Source of the DNA: Phaeosaccion multiseriatum
Taxonomy: Eukaryota > Ochrophyta, other classes
DNA length: 64,000 bases
Direction: 5' to 3'
NCBI GenBank assembly: GCA_965112735.1
Contig: OZ218950.1
Location: 2,728,001 to 2,792,000 of the forward strand
The position numbers and the translations under genes are program-made. Below, in pieces: positions 42,170 to 53,897 of this stretch. The notes beneath the pieces were generated by a model that was not told the origin of the DNA, made no database searches, and saw only the letters and a program-made list of their open reading frames with translations. Positions within the stretch are counted from its first letter, which is position 1. Each line of letters begins with the position of its first letter.

Positions 42170-43195
42170 ATGGATGTGGAGGTGGAGGGGAAGGCCAAAG
42201 GCCAAAATCCAGGAAAGGATGCTGCAGCCGAGGCCGGCAGCGACAGCAGCAGCAAGGATACCGAGTGGGTATGGAGCTACGTGCTTGGTGTCCTGCTGGC
42301 TCTACTAGCGCTCCTCCTGCTGAACGACGTCATCGGCGAGGCTCGTGAGAACGAGCAGGTAAGATCCTTGCCCCCCTGGTGCCTTGGTCTCCCCAACTCC
42401 TCGCAAAACCTCCTCCTAAGCCCCTTCTCCTCCTGTCGCTACACCACCTCTCCCTCTTCGGGGAACATGTACAGTTTTTCTGGGAGAGGTACTATGATCG
42501 CGCGGTGCGGCAGGACGGTACGCACTGGAAGCTCGGTTGCAGGCTCGAAGACGTGGCCCAAAAGATCCTCGTTCAAAGGAGCTGGTTCGCCTCCCTCACG
42601 GCCACGGAGAAGGAGCATCTCAAGGGGAGCTGGCACCCCTTGGGGCTGCGGGCCTCGGAGCACAATGCGCCTCGACCAGGTGGAGGGGGGGAGGGCAAAG
42701 CAGCAGCAATACCAACAGCAGCGGAGGGGGCTAAAGGCGGCGCGGTGGTCATGATGAAGAACATGCTGGAGCAATTTCAAAACTCCAGCAATCTCTTCAA
42801 GGTTGAGTGCGCCTCTCGACCAGGCATTTACCTACAGGTCAGAAGAGGCCAGACTTCGATACCACGTTACCCACCCCTAAACCGAATAACACCCCCGTCT
42901 TTCTCACATCTCCTTTGTCTCCACCCCCCCCCCGCCCCCTCCTCCTTCCCCCAAACCCCTCCCTCTCGGGCTCTCATCCACGTGTGCCCCGTCAGATCGG
43001 TCCCACTGAAATGTCATCGGGGGCTGACGAGGCGTGCCGTGTCTTCTCCGCCGCGAAGGATCCCGTCGGTCCACACAGCCTCTTCGAGAAGGTGCGGTAC
43101 GGCTGCTGCGTACCATGTGCCGCTGACTCGCAAGCAGAACAAGTGTGCTTGCTTGGGGGGGGGGGGGGTGTACTAGTGGGTCTCCCGTCACGTGT

Positions 43196-43276
<81 letters not shown>

Positions 43277-45916
43277 TGTGTCTGTGTCTGTGTCTGTGTG
43301 TCTGTGTGTACGTACCAATGTGTGTGTGCGGTGTCTCTGTCTCCTGCGCGGCACTAGCTCAAAAACTCTTTTCCTTGTGTGGTTATCCATGCATTCATCC
43401 GACCGACCTCAGGTGGACTTGGACGACAGTGGAGGCTTCGGGTTGAGAGCACTGAGTAATGGCTTGTTCGTGGGCCTGACGCCAGCGCCGGAGGCCTCTC
43501 CTTGGGGACAGAGACAGAACTGGAAGGTCGGCATGAAGGGGCCGGTGCCGGGGCTGGGGGAAATGTTCCGTATCAAGGACGGTAAAGTTTATAGCGACTT
43601 TCTCAAGGGCTTCTTGCAGGTGAGAGAATGAATGTGAAAGACTCTTCACTTCTCTTTGCAGGAGGGAGTGGATGGAGGGCCACGCGCACACGTGTGATGC
43701 ACAGTAACCAAGCCTCTTCCCCCTCTTGTTCTTCTTCTTCTTCTTGTTCTTCTTCTTCTTCTTCTTCTTCTTCTTCTTCTTCTTCTTCTTCTTCTTCTCC
43801 CCTGTCCTTCCCTCCAAATCCAATCCCGCCCCCCAGTGCACAGGCACCGACGATGCGGAACCGCTGATGGGTGTGGAAGGCGCGTACCCCTCCGGCGACG
43901 CCAACACATACAGCTTTTCCTTTGTGCAAGCCTCCCCGGACGAAGTTATCCGAGGGGCCCAACTCCGGGACGTAAGTCAGCAGATGCAGCGCATGTGGGA
44001 ACAGAGTACCGATGACTACTTGGCAGCGAACCCGGCCCGACCGACCACCACGGTGACTAGCGGGCGCATTGCCATTGTTGTGCCTATGACCAGTAAGGGG
44101 ACGTACATGTGGAATATCGAGGACAGTCCCTTTTGGAGCAACCTCTTCTCCAGCTTCATGCTGTCCATCGACTGGAGGGAGAACCGCTTCGACTTTGAAT
44201 GGCATCTGGGCTTCGATAGAGGCGATACCATCTATGATACGGGAGACGCCTGGAGCGAGATGAGGGAGTGCTTCCACAAGCAACTGGGGCTCAAGACAGA
44301 GGAGTACCTGCGCATGATGGATGATGACTCTGTGGATAACATACGGGAGGTGCGTGGTGTGCATGTAAAGTGCGCAGGTGTGTCAGGCTGCTCGGCTGGC
44401 CGGTGCACTCATTCACTGGCTGGCAGAGTGGCTGCTGAGACATCGAATTGGGAATGAGTGACTTGCTGACGGACCGACTGATCGACTGACCTGCGTAGGC
44501 TCTCCTTCTCCCCCAAAAAGAAATGTGCTAATGGCCCTGGTGCTCTTCTCACTGTTTTCTTTCTTTCTTTCTTTCTTTCTTTCCTCCTCCTCCTCCTCCT
44601 CCTCCTCCTCCTCCTCCTCCTCCTCCTCCTCCTCCTCCTCCTCCTCCTCCTCCTCCTCCTCCTCCTCCTTCTCCTCCTCCTCCTCCTCCTCCTCCTCCTC
44701 CTCCTCCTCCTCCTCCTCCTCCTCCTCCTCCTCCTCCTCCTCTTCTTCTTCTTCTTCTTCTTCTTCTTCTTCTTCTGATTCCTTCACTGGCACAGACGAC
44801 AGTGAGTGATGTCTCCAAACGCGTTACCTTGAAACTGCATCACTTTGAGGACACTCAAGGTGCGCCAAGTCGGGCGGTTTCAAAACTCGCCGACCTGGCC
44901 GTGGCCAACGGGGCTGATTACGTGTATCAACTCAACGACGACACCAGCCTCATTACCAGAAATTGGGCCATCACGCTTGCCAGCGCCCTCGCTAACAGCC
45001 CCTTGAGGGCCAACTTGGGGGTGACAGGCCCCACAGACACCAACAACGCACGCATCCTCACGCATGCTTTTGTGCACAAAACTCATCTCGAGGTCTTCGG
45101 CTCCTTCTTCCCAGAGGTGAGTGCGTGCGTGCGTGCGTGCGTGAGTGTGGGTGTTTGTGTGCGCGTGTGTACGTGTATTGGTGTGTGTGTGTGTGCGTTG
45201 GCGGGGCAGGACCCAACCCTTTGCTTTTCTTTTGGGGAGGAAGGGGGTACAAACAGAGGAGGAGGGGAGGGGGGGCTGGCCTGTGACTTTAGGGGCACGT
45301 GAATGAGGTGAATGTCCCGCCGTCTCGTGACAGGTCCTCGTGTTGAATCCCCCCCGCCCCTTCCTCCTCCTCCTTCTCCTCCTCCTCCTCCTCCTCCTCT
45401 ACGTTGCAGCACTTCAAGAACTGGTGGTCGGACGACTGGATCAGCGGCGTCTACGGCTCGGATTTGACTCTGCGCGAGACTCGGGTCCAAGTCGTTCATA
45501 ACGTACACGCGCAGAAGACTGGGGATACCAACCGGTACACGATTGACTACAGCGCTCAGCTCTCGCTCATGAAGGAGCTCCGCGACGGTTACGTTCAGCT
45601 CAGTGAGTGGATGGTTGGCAATGGCCTTCCTCCTCCCATGGTCCCGGTGGTGTGCGGTTATCAGCCCTTGGCCAAAGACATCTACTTGCACTACGCCGAG
45701 AAGCACAAAGACAAGGAGGCAGTGTCTTTGCTCAAGGGGTTAGCGTCTCCAATGTCGGAAGGAGGAGGGGGAGGAGGAGGAGGAGGAGGAGGAGCGGCAG
45801 CAGTTGACTCGGCAGGAGGTGGAACATTGGATATCTATCAAGAGCCGAATCCAGTCGGGGAAGTCACCACGGACTTTTTTAGGCTGGACGTCGAGGAGGG
45901 AGGCGACGCGACCTGA
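42170..45916 (+). CDS. type II membrane glycosyltransferase-like protein
   Basis: Exons: 42170-42358, 42475-42837, 42996-43091, 43413-43619, 43837-44349, 44796-45116, 45410-45916 (731 aa), all phase 0. A signal anchor (WVWSYVLGVLLALLALLLL, about residues 33-52) after a short cytosolic tail indicates Golgi type II topology. The C-terminal half looks like a GT-A glycosyltransferase: GRIAIVVPMTSKGTYMW opens the fold, and ADYVYQLNDDTSLI carries the DxD-like metal site. NLGVTGPTDTNNARILTHAF and HFKNWWSDDWISGVYG follow. The stem (VECASRPGIYLQ, GGFGLRALSNGLFVGLT) resembles a beta-trefoil, possibly glycan-binding. Donor and acceptor sugars are unknown. Long microsatellites fill several introns. Confidence 0.75.
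43191..43310. repeat. (TG)n microsatellite
   Basis: Lies in the intron 43092-43412 of the glycosyltransferase gene, with a few TCTG variants at its right end. Confidence 0.95.
43731..43797. repeat. (TTC)n tract
   Basis: Lies in the glycosyltransferase intron 43620-43836, just before its CCCCAG acceptor. Confidence 0.95.
44559..44777. repeat. compound (TTTC)n(CTC)n(TTC)n tract
   Basis: A 219-nt pure-pyrimidine compound microsatellite in the glycosyltransferase intron 44350-44795. It ends 18 nt before the acceptor. Confidence 0.95.
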
Positions 45917-46023
45917 GTTGAGGCAATAACCCTCCTCTGAGAGCAGAGGGAGACCACACAAGGCGAGCGATGGGGGACGGGATTGACACCTCAACGGTTA
46001 CAAACCGCTGTTCATGCTGTGCT

Positions 46024-46443
46024 TTATTCTCGTCTTGGAGCGTCGTCACTGCCCTCACCGCCCTTGGTCATGTAAGACACAACGTCGTCCAGGGGCACGG
46101 CGGTCTGCTCGCCTGTTGCGAGTTCCTTCACTGACACTTGCCCCTCTTTCCACTCGGAGGGAGCCACCAGAACTACGTACTTTGCGCCTGTGTGAGGAGG
46201 ACACGTCGGGACGGGAGGGGCAGCAAAGCGGGGGAAAGACAACAACAGCCGCAGCGGCAGCAGCAGCAGCGTAGCAGAAAGGAGAAGCAGCGGGTGTGAG
46301 CGCGTTTGTGGAGGGAGAGAGAAAGAGAGAGAGAAGGAAAGGACGGAGGAGTATATTCGGTCGGTTGTTGTCGCGGTGGCCGCACCACACCACAGTGCAA
46401 CCACCACTCACTCTCCGAGGCGATCAGCATGCTTCAAGGCACG

Positions 46444-46506
<63 letters not shown>

Positions 46507-49091
46507 ACCCAGGCGATCAGCGTGCTTGAAGACCCACTTGGGCTTCTTGCTCTCTAGCACCATGTCTACGGTCACCCCCGCTCTCCGAAGACGGGCTGCA
46601 ACAGCAGTGGCGTCTGCCTGCAGCTCCGCGCTGTATGCATACACGATGGTGGTGACGGGCTCTCCCAAGCGCGCTGGCAGGAGGTCCTTCTCCTTCAGCA
46701 GCTCCACAATGACGGCGTCGCCGAAGCCAAAGCCGCAGGCGGGCAGGGCCTGCAGCAGTTGGTGATACAGCAACAGATGTGATGGTGATGCAGCAGCAGC
46801 AGTTGGTGATACGTCAGCAGGGATTTGGGAGGCCGGGGGGGTTGGGGAGAGCTGGGTAGAGCTCTCTCTTTCTCTCGTTCTCACCTCTCCCCCGAAGGAC
46901 TCTAGAAGCTTATCGTAACGCCCCCCCCCGCACACGGCTCGCAGCACCCCCTGCCGGTCGAAGGCCTCAAACACAAGGCCGGTGTAGTAGGCAAGACCGC
47001 GCACCACAGAGGAATCAAACACGAGCCAATCTGCGTAACCGTACGTCTCCGCCAGTGAGAAGAGCTTCTTGAGGTCTAGGAGCACCTTGCTCTCACTCCC
47101 TAGGAGCTGTGTGTGGTATGTGGATGGTGTGTGTGTGTGGGTGTGTGTGCGTGTGTGTTGGACCACATGCATCCATTCCACCGCATAAGAGGAGTGACAC
47201 GAAACGAGGAGAGGAGAGGAGAGGGGTTGGTGAGAGACTCGCGAGGACGACGTGCCTCTCTCTCTCTCTCTCTCTCCCTCTCAGCACACCCAAATCTATG
47301 CAAGCAACACTATTAAGACTTAAAGACTTACCTCCTCTACAGCGGCAAGGTCTCTGAGCTTCAGCGTGTCGAGCAGCTTCTCTACTGTGGTGTTCTCGAG
47401 GCCTAGAGCCTCCATGTCCTGAGAAAGTGCCTGAAATCCATGAAAAGAGAGAGAGAGAGGGAGAGATATAGAAAGAGATTAGAGAGAGGGGGAGGGAATA
47501 GAGATTCAGAGAGAGACAGGGAGGCGTGTCGGTGCCCCTTCGACGAGAATGGCGCAGTATCTCCTTCGTACTGACGGTAGCCTCCTATCGGACCCGCAGC
47601 TCGAACGCTCCTTGTCTCGCGTTTGTGGTGCGACAGAAGTTGTAGGCAGGCAGGCAGGCAGGCAGAGACAAAGCGATGACGGCAGACACCTCAGTCACTC
47701 ACTCGGTCACTCATTCACTCACTCACTCACTCACTCACTCACTCACTCACTCACTCACTCACTCACTCACTCACTCACTCACACACTCACTCATTCACTC
47801 ACCTCAAGGGGCACTTTCTCAAGCTTGTCCACGAGCACACATGTCGCTGCGTGCTTGTCCTCCGGCACACCGAGGGAGGTGAGGATGCCCACCAGCACCC
47901 CTCTGCTGTTGACCTTGATACCCACATCCGCACTGGTCAACCCAACCCGTTCAAAGAAGGTCACCATGGCACCTAACAGCTCTGCCTCGGCCTCCACACC
48001 GCCCAGGCCCCAAATGTCCATGTTCCATTGGAAGTGCTCTCTCCGGCGTCCTCTGGTCATTCTCTCGTAGCGCCAGCACTGGGGAATGCTGAACCATTTG
48101 ACGGGCAGCGTCAGACCCTTCTTCTTGGCGAGTACCATACGCGCAAGGGATGGAGTCATTTCGGGCCGCAGAGACACAGGGCGGTCGCCCTTGTCCTTGA
48201 AGTTGTACAGCTGCTGCGTCACTTCCTCTCCCGATTTGCTGTTGTGGGGGGCGATGGTGATGGTGGGGGGAAGGGGATGGGAATTGACAATGGCAAATAT
48301 TGGCAGCAAAGGCAGTCGGCAATGGCGTGTTATGGTGGAGGAAAGATCACTGGATGGGTTGTGGGTGGTGCAAGGGGACTGAGAGGATTCACCTCGGACC
48401 CCGGGCCATGGACTTACCGTGTGTAGAGCTCCTCGCTCTCCAGTACGGGTGCGTCGTACTCCTCAAAGCCGTAGAGCTGAGCCACGGCCTTCCAGTGCCC
48501 AAAGAGCCTTGCGGTACACAGAGCAAGACGGGGGAGGAGGACAACAAGCGACTCAGCGAGGCGTACAGGCAACAACTAGAGGAGCCTCTCCCTCCCTCCC
48601 TCCTTTTGGGATCTCATATGCGACAGAGGGTCGAGGACATCCCACCCACCAAGGGCTACGCTGGCTCTTCCTCACCAATTCCTCAGCCGCATATCTTCTG
48701 GATAAAAGTCCCGTGTTCCCTTTGGAGGCTGCAAGTCAAGCTTTTGCTTCCCCTTTTTCCCGCCTCCTTTCCTGCTGTCACTGTTGGTCTGCTCTCCAGC
48801 TGCCTGCTGGACAGCTGCGCTGCTCCTCCCGCCACTCCCCGCCACTGCTGCTGTGCCCCCCCCTCCTTCTGCCTCTCCAGCCAGTGCCGAAGTGGACATT
48901 GTTCTCCATGTGTATCGCGCGCCCAGGCCGCCTGCCGCCTGCTGCGCTCGTGCATGCTCTCCTCCAGCCCTCCGAAGCCTTGTGGTGCTGCCCCTGCCGC
49001 CGCTCACTTGTACGAGGCGAAGCGCTGACGCCCCCCGCATACACACATTCATCGTTGTGATGCTACACAGAAGTAAGAAGACCTTCGCCAT
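46024..49091 (-). CDS. histidyl-tRNA synthetase (class II), organelle-targeted
   Basis: Exons: 49091-48676, 48507-48418, 48238-47803, 47430-47332, 47106-46885, 46749-46509, 46187-46024 (555 aa), every junction in phase. The enzyme charges tRNA-His. Motifs seen: PPKGTRDFYPEDMRLRNW at the start of the core; motif 2 region RPEMTPSLARM and QCWRYERMTRGRRREHFQWN; the HisRS-specific VVRGLAYYTGLVFEA; GGGRYDKLLESFGG; motif 3 ACGFGFGDAVIVEL; and an anticodon-binding domain ending GQVSVKELATGEQTAVPLDD. The N-terminus MAKVFLLLCSITTMNVCMRG is a signal peptide suggesting plastid import; a downstream ATG (MSTSALAGE) could give a second isoform for cytosol or mitochondria. No second HisRS is in the window. 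Confidence 0.93.
46419..46533. repeat. (CA)n tract flanked by a duplicated exon end
   Basis: A CA microsatellite (about 46446-46504) sits between two near-identical segments sharing AGGCGATCAGC(A/G)TGCTT (46418-46436 and 46511-46529). The right copy is the true 3' end of HisRS exon 6. The left copy is a duplicate in the intron that also has a GT donor-like site (AGAGTGAGT on the - strand). Confidence 0.8.
47692..47802. repeat. (CACT)n microsatellite
   Basis: Some 25 tetranucleotide units fill the start of a HisRS intron (47802-47431), right after the donor of exon 3. On the sense strand this reads GTGA, so the donor itself is the first repeat unit. Confidence 0.9.
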
Positions 49092-49997
49092 GCTAAACCA
49101 AAAAAGGGAGGTGTGCGTGTTTGGAGGGAGAAGCCAAAGTGGCTCCTCGTTGACATATTCTTACCGGCTCGTATGCCTCTATATTCCTCGCGCTGCTCCT
49201 CTTCACGGGGGTCCAATTCTTTTTTTCTTTTCCCCCTTCTTTGGTGCACTTGTGTCAATCAAGAAAGTCCATTTTCTTTATCATTTTCTTTATGTGCCCT
49301 TGTGTGCTTCTATAGAAACGTTTTCTTTGAGTACAGTTTGTTTGTGTGAGTCTTCCTGTTTCTATTCCACTTCTGCACTCTCTTCTCCCCTCGTGATTAT
49401 TACTGTACACCCAAAGAGTTCCCGGGCTTCGGAAGAGAGACACGCTGCAGCTTTGTGACGTGGTGAATGAAGGTGGTGGTTTTACTGTAAGCAAACGCCC
49501 CGTATCTCTCGAAAATGCTTCACAAAAACTGTATATATTATGTTGGAGAGGGGATACGGGAAAGTTCGTATCGGGCTGCTCCTTATGACGCGTCTATGCA
49601 CCCATCCATCCTTTCACTTCCACCCTGCGCTATTTAACCATCTTCATTCTATTATTACACTCCTCCCCTCCCCGCCCCACACACTCTTGGCACACCACAA
49701 CCAAAGAATTTATATCGACCCCCCCCACCTCCTTGTACCCAAGAACAGAAGACAAGTGAAAAGGGCCGACGACTGTATACCCACACAGCCAAACATTCAT
49801 CTTGAAACCCACGACACAAACACACACACACACACAATCCAATCCATTGTCCAGTCCATTCATGACGACCAAGAATCAAATCAGAGTTCTGAGACACCCT
49901 CCCCCCACCCTCCATCCTCCCCACCACACAACCACGCCACTGTAGGGTCCAACGTCCTCCCCACCACACAATCAAACCTATGGTGGGGTCTGGACCA
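49092..49997. other. intergenic region between HSF and HisRS genes
   Basis: About 900 bp serving as the 3' flank of the HSF gene and the promoter of HisRS. It is T-rich at 49219-49330. A + strand frame at 49540-50055 is compositionally a shadow (HTHTHT, PSPHPPSSPPHN) and is not called. GGGTCTGGAC/TCCAACGTCC-type blocks near 49930-49995 repeat CCTCCCCACCACACAA twice. Confidence 0.55.
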
Positions 49998-50595
49998 TCA
50001 CCAGGAAATGAGCTCGGAGACACTCCCAACCATCTCTGTGGGTGAGTCGAAATAGGAGTCCCAGTCTAGGCTGCTGCTCTTGTGAAGCTCCATCGAGGTC
50101 GCGCCGGCCTCCACAGGAAGTCCGTCGTCGAAAGCACTGTGTGTGCTGCTGAAGAGACTCTTGCTTCCACCGCCGCCGCTGCTGCCCTCCCTTGATCCGA
50201 TGAGCGGCCCGCTCATCAATTCTCGAATGTCGAACACCTCCACCATATTCGTCAGCTGAGCCACAAGATCGGTGGCAACAGACGGCGAGGAGGAGGTTCT
50301 GCTCGCCTTGGCAGGAGGAGGCGCCGCAACCCCCACAGGCAAGGCCCCTGCTGGAGGCGGAGGCGAGGCAAGGTCCATATCTGCTGAGCTTCTGCGCCGC
50401 GCGAAGCCGGGGATCAACGGAGAAATTGGAACGTCCATCTCCACTGAGCTCTTGCGCCGCGTGAGGGTGGAGAAGAAGGACCACTTCTCGACGGGGGGGG
50501 GCAGCGTGAGAGACACCTGCTGCTTGTGCTCCTGCTGCTGCTGGGGCACCTGTGGCTGCTGCTGCTGCTGCTGCTGGGGCACCTGTGGCTGCTGC

Positions 50596-50630
<35 letters not shown>

Positions 50631-51975
50631 CTCCAGAGGAATGCACGGGGCACATGGCTGCTGAAGAGGAATACACGGTGCCGGCGGCTGCTGCATGGGT
50701 AGCGGAAGCATATTCATCGCTGCCTCATAGCACTGCTGGTGCTCCCGTGCCCGCTGTTGCTGTTGCTGCTGGAGCTCGAGGTCCCGCTGGTGTTGCTGTT
50801 GTTGCTGCTCTTGCTGGAGCTGGAGCTCCCGCAATCGCAGCTGCTCCCGTTGGTCCTGTTTTGCCCCCCCCCCCCCCCTGCCAAACGTTGCCCCCTTGCC
50901 CTTACCAAATAACGACAACTTAGCGGCTTCCACAAAGCTTGCCGAGGGTGACCGTGGCTTCGGCGTGCTCTGCCACATCCGTCCCGTGTGCCCCCCCCCT
51001 CTCCTCTGCTCTTTGGATAAAAATCGGTCCAGAATACCCAGGCTGCTCTTGCGCCCGACAGCGGCAGCAGCAGCAGCAGCAGCAGCAGGAGGAGGAGGAG
51101 GAGGAGGGGGAGAAAGAGGAGGGAGAGGAGGTGGTGCCGATGCGGGCTCGACCTTGGGTAGGAAGGGGACGACGGTTGGTGTGGGGGGGCAAGCGTCCAC
51201 AACGGGAAGCATGTGTCGGGCTTGTGCGTAGGCTTCCGTCGGAGTGGTGAGCTTTTCGTCGTCCATCTTTTCGCGCCCGCTCCTCTCGTGCCTCTCGCAC
51301 TTCCTCTCAGATGCCTTGACGAGTGAGGGCACACCGGCCTTGTTCACGCGCTTCCTAACCTCTCTCTCCCTGCCACTACGCCCACTGCTGCCCGCACCTC
51401 CCTTTCTCGAAGCACCCTTTACCCGCGGGGCCGAGCAAAGGGCTCGCTGCTGCTGCTGCGGGCGGGGTGCAGGGCAATCGGCCACAGATCGCCGGACTCG
51501 GTAAAGCAATTCCGGCTCGTCTCGCCTGAAGCAATCGTGAGTGTATCCTGAGAGCACATGACAGGAACGGCGGGGGGGGGGGGTCAGTGTTTGCCCTTCC
51601 AACGGTACAATGCTTCCAGAACATGAACAGCATGAGCAGCACAGCACAGAACATCACCCCTCCCGCTCCCACCGATAGTTTCACCTCACACACACACCCC
51701 TCTCACGTACCGCCGGCATCCACTCCCTTGGACAGCTTCCTAAAGTTATAGAGGTTAAGCTGCCTCTGGAAGGAGGACATCTTGGAGTGCCTGTAGTACA
51801 CCGTGAGGATGTTCTCGCTAAAGTCCTGTACATCGTGCACGTGGAACACGGTACCGCTTCGGTTCCAGCCAATGACTTCGGGAGACTCCTTCTCCAAGAT
51901 CTCAAACAGCTTCTTGGCAAAGGCTTGAGGCGCCCCCCTCTTGCCGATACGAGGCAGGGGGGGGTGATTCATCAT
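49998..51975 (-). CDS. heat shock transcription factor (HSF)
   Basis: Exons: 51975-51711 and 51547-49998 (604 aa), joined in phase 1. HSFs bind nGAAn arrays and activate chaperone genes. The DNA-binding domain lies at residues about 10-105: QAFAKKLFEILEKESPEVIG, then WNRSGTVFHVHDVQDFSENI and the recognition helix MSSFQRQLNLYNFRKLSKG. The intron falls in the domain, so splicing gives GGYTHDCFRRDEPELLYRVRR. The tail holds Pro-rich, polyQ (CAG-encoded) and Ser-rich segments and two RRKSS/RRRSS sites (TRRKSSVEMD, ARRRSSADMD) that look like kinase targets. A clear heptad oligomerisation region is not obvious; the Q-rich helix (QLRLRELQLQQEQQQQ) is the best candidate. The frame is open further upstream to 52254, so the start may be earlier. 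Confidence 0.92.
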
Positions 51976-52571
51976 CGCACGCCTGCTCCCATGACCCCGC
52001 CCACACGCCCCCGCCTCCTTTGTGCTTCGCTCCAGAGTGAGAATGGTTGAAACCCGAGTTTGGAACTGGCTCCCCTGCAAAGGGACAGGCAGAAGCAACG
52101 CACGCATGAGTTCAAGAGGGGGCAGAGAAAAAAAGTAGGCAGCAGCGTGAATCTCCGACGAACAAGGACAAAGCCCGTAGAGCCTTCTTCTTCCCCCACT
52201 CATCAAACCCTTCACGGGCCATGCCATGCATAGGACACTCGGCAAAGAGGCCATTTTTTTCCCTCCCTCAGTCTCCGTTGGCGTGTGGCACGGGTCCAGT
52301 ACGCTTTCGTTTCAAGCTTCCGCGTCTCCCTTTTCTTCTCACCTTTTCCGTCCCTAGCCTTCCTTCCTTCCACCCTAGAGGTCTTACTCTCTGTGTGCTG
52401 CCACTGGCCCTTCTAATGTTGCGTCGAAAGTGCTTCTTCTTTTGCCCAGGCTCTCAACAAGGAAATTCCCCCCGGGGTGGACGTTTGTCAGAAACAAAAG
52501 TTGGGTATCCGTTTATTGAACCCCAAGCAGCTCTACCTGCAGCGGCGATTCAATTTTTTTTATAGCTCGCC
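51976..52571. promoter_or_regulatory. divergent intergenic region, HSF and nucleoporin genes
   Basis: About 600 bp, the widest of the divergent gaps. It may hold an upstream HSF exon: an acceptor-like CTTTGCAG before GGGAGCCAGTTCC lies near 52070 on the - strand. No canonical heat-shock element array was obvious by eye. Confidence 0.4.
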
Positions 52572-53791
52572 ATGCTCTCCTTCGGAGGCGCACCGGCTCC
52601 GGCTGGTCCTGCTGCTGGTGCGACTTCTGCGCCTGCTCAGCCAGGAGGCCTTTCTACGATAACAGAAGAGCCTGGGAGCGCCACAGGGAGTCTTGTTTCA
52701 CTGGGAGGATCGAGTGCTGCCATTGGTGCTGGGGCGCCCCCTTCTGCTGCTCGTCCTGCCGCAGCTTCAGATGTGGGTCCTCCCTTCGAGCCATTCGCAG
52801 ACGCAGGCAAGCTCAAGTTCCTTATGGACGATGTGATCATCTGCGAGAGCCTGGAGGGAGAGTGCTACTCGGACGAGCAAGTGGCTGAGCTGTTGGGGCC
52901 AGACAGCGAGCTGGATCGGAGGCTGACCAAGCTCTTGGCCTACTACGGACCGCCTTCCGAACAGTCTGCGCAGAAGCTGAGAGAAGGCAGGGTTGCTCAC
53001 TGCGTGGGTGCCAAGGTGCGGTGGGAAGGAAAAGGACGAGGTGTGGCCTACAATCGGGGTCGGAGGGGGGAGGGGGGAGAGTTTTGCCCTATCGGAACTG
53101 CATCAACGTAACGACTACTCTATCGACTACTCTTATCCTCGCCTTTCAGCTCACACAATTGCCCGACATGCGTCTCTACAAACAGGAGACCAGGCTGCCC
53201 GGGCGAGCGGCGCAGCGGGATTTCTGCGAGCACCTGTCCCTTGTGCTCTCCCTGGACCAAGTGCAGGCCGTGCAGCTTCTGCATCTGTACATGAAGAAGC
53301 GGCACAGCACGCAGAGCTACAACTTCAACTACCTTTCGCCGGCTCTCTTCTCCGAGGTGCGGGAGTGCTACTATCGGCAGAGGACGGCGCTGCTGCGCGT
53401 GGTGCAGAAGCTATTCAAGTACGATCAGAGCAAGACCCACAAGTACTACCCGCATGTGCGTGCGTGTCTAGACAGGCACCAGAGCGCCATGCTGCAGGTG
53501 CTGTGCGACGAGCTCTTGAGGCTGCACAGCGACCAGAGCCTGCCCGCCGGCTTCCTTGAGCAGCAGCAGCGGCGGCAGCAGGAAGGGGAGGCCATCGGGG
53601 GGCGGGCCACCAAGACCCACCACGTGAGCGAGGCCGCCGTCCAGGCACACCGCACCCGCTGGGCGCAGCAGAACCTCAGCGAGATGGTGGACACGGCGGA
53701 GGCGCTGCTGCTGTTCGTGTTCGAGCGATGCACTTGCAGCATGGAGGAGCTGCAGCGAGTTCTGTTCGTTATCGCCAAGGTCACCAGGTAA

Positions 53792-53825
<34 letters not shown>

Positions 53826-53864
53826 CATAGAGAGAGTTTGTGTGTGTGTGTATGTGTGTGTGTA

Positions 53865-53897
<33 letters not shown>

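Noticed and set aside
44413-44818. Poly-Glu, poly-Gly and poly-Ser frames
   Set aside because: Trinucleotide repeat translated in all frames; it lies in an intron of the glycosyltransferase gene.
49540-50055. + strand frame of 171 codons upstream of the HSF stop
   Set aside because: Low-complexity His/Pro/Thr content, no splice or start context, and it overlaps the end of the HSF coding exon.
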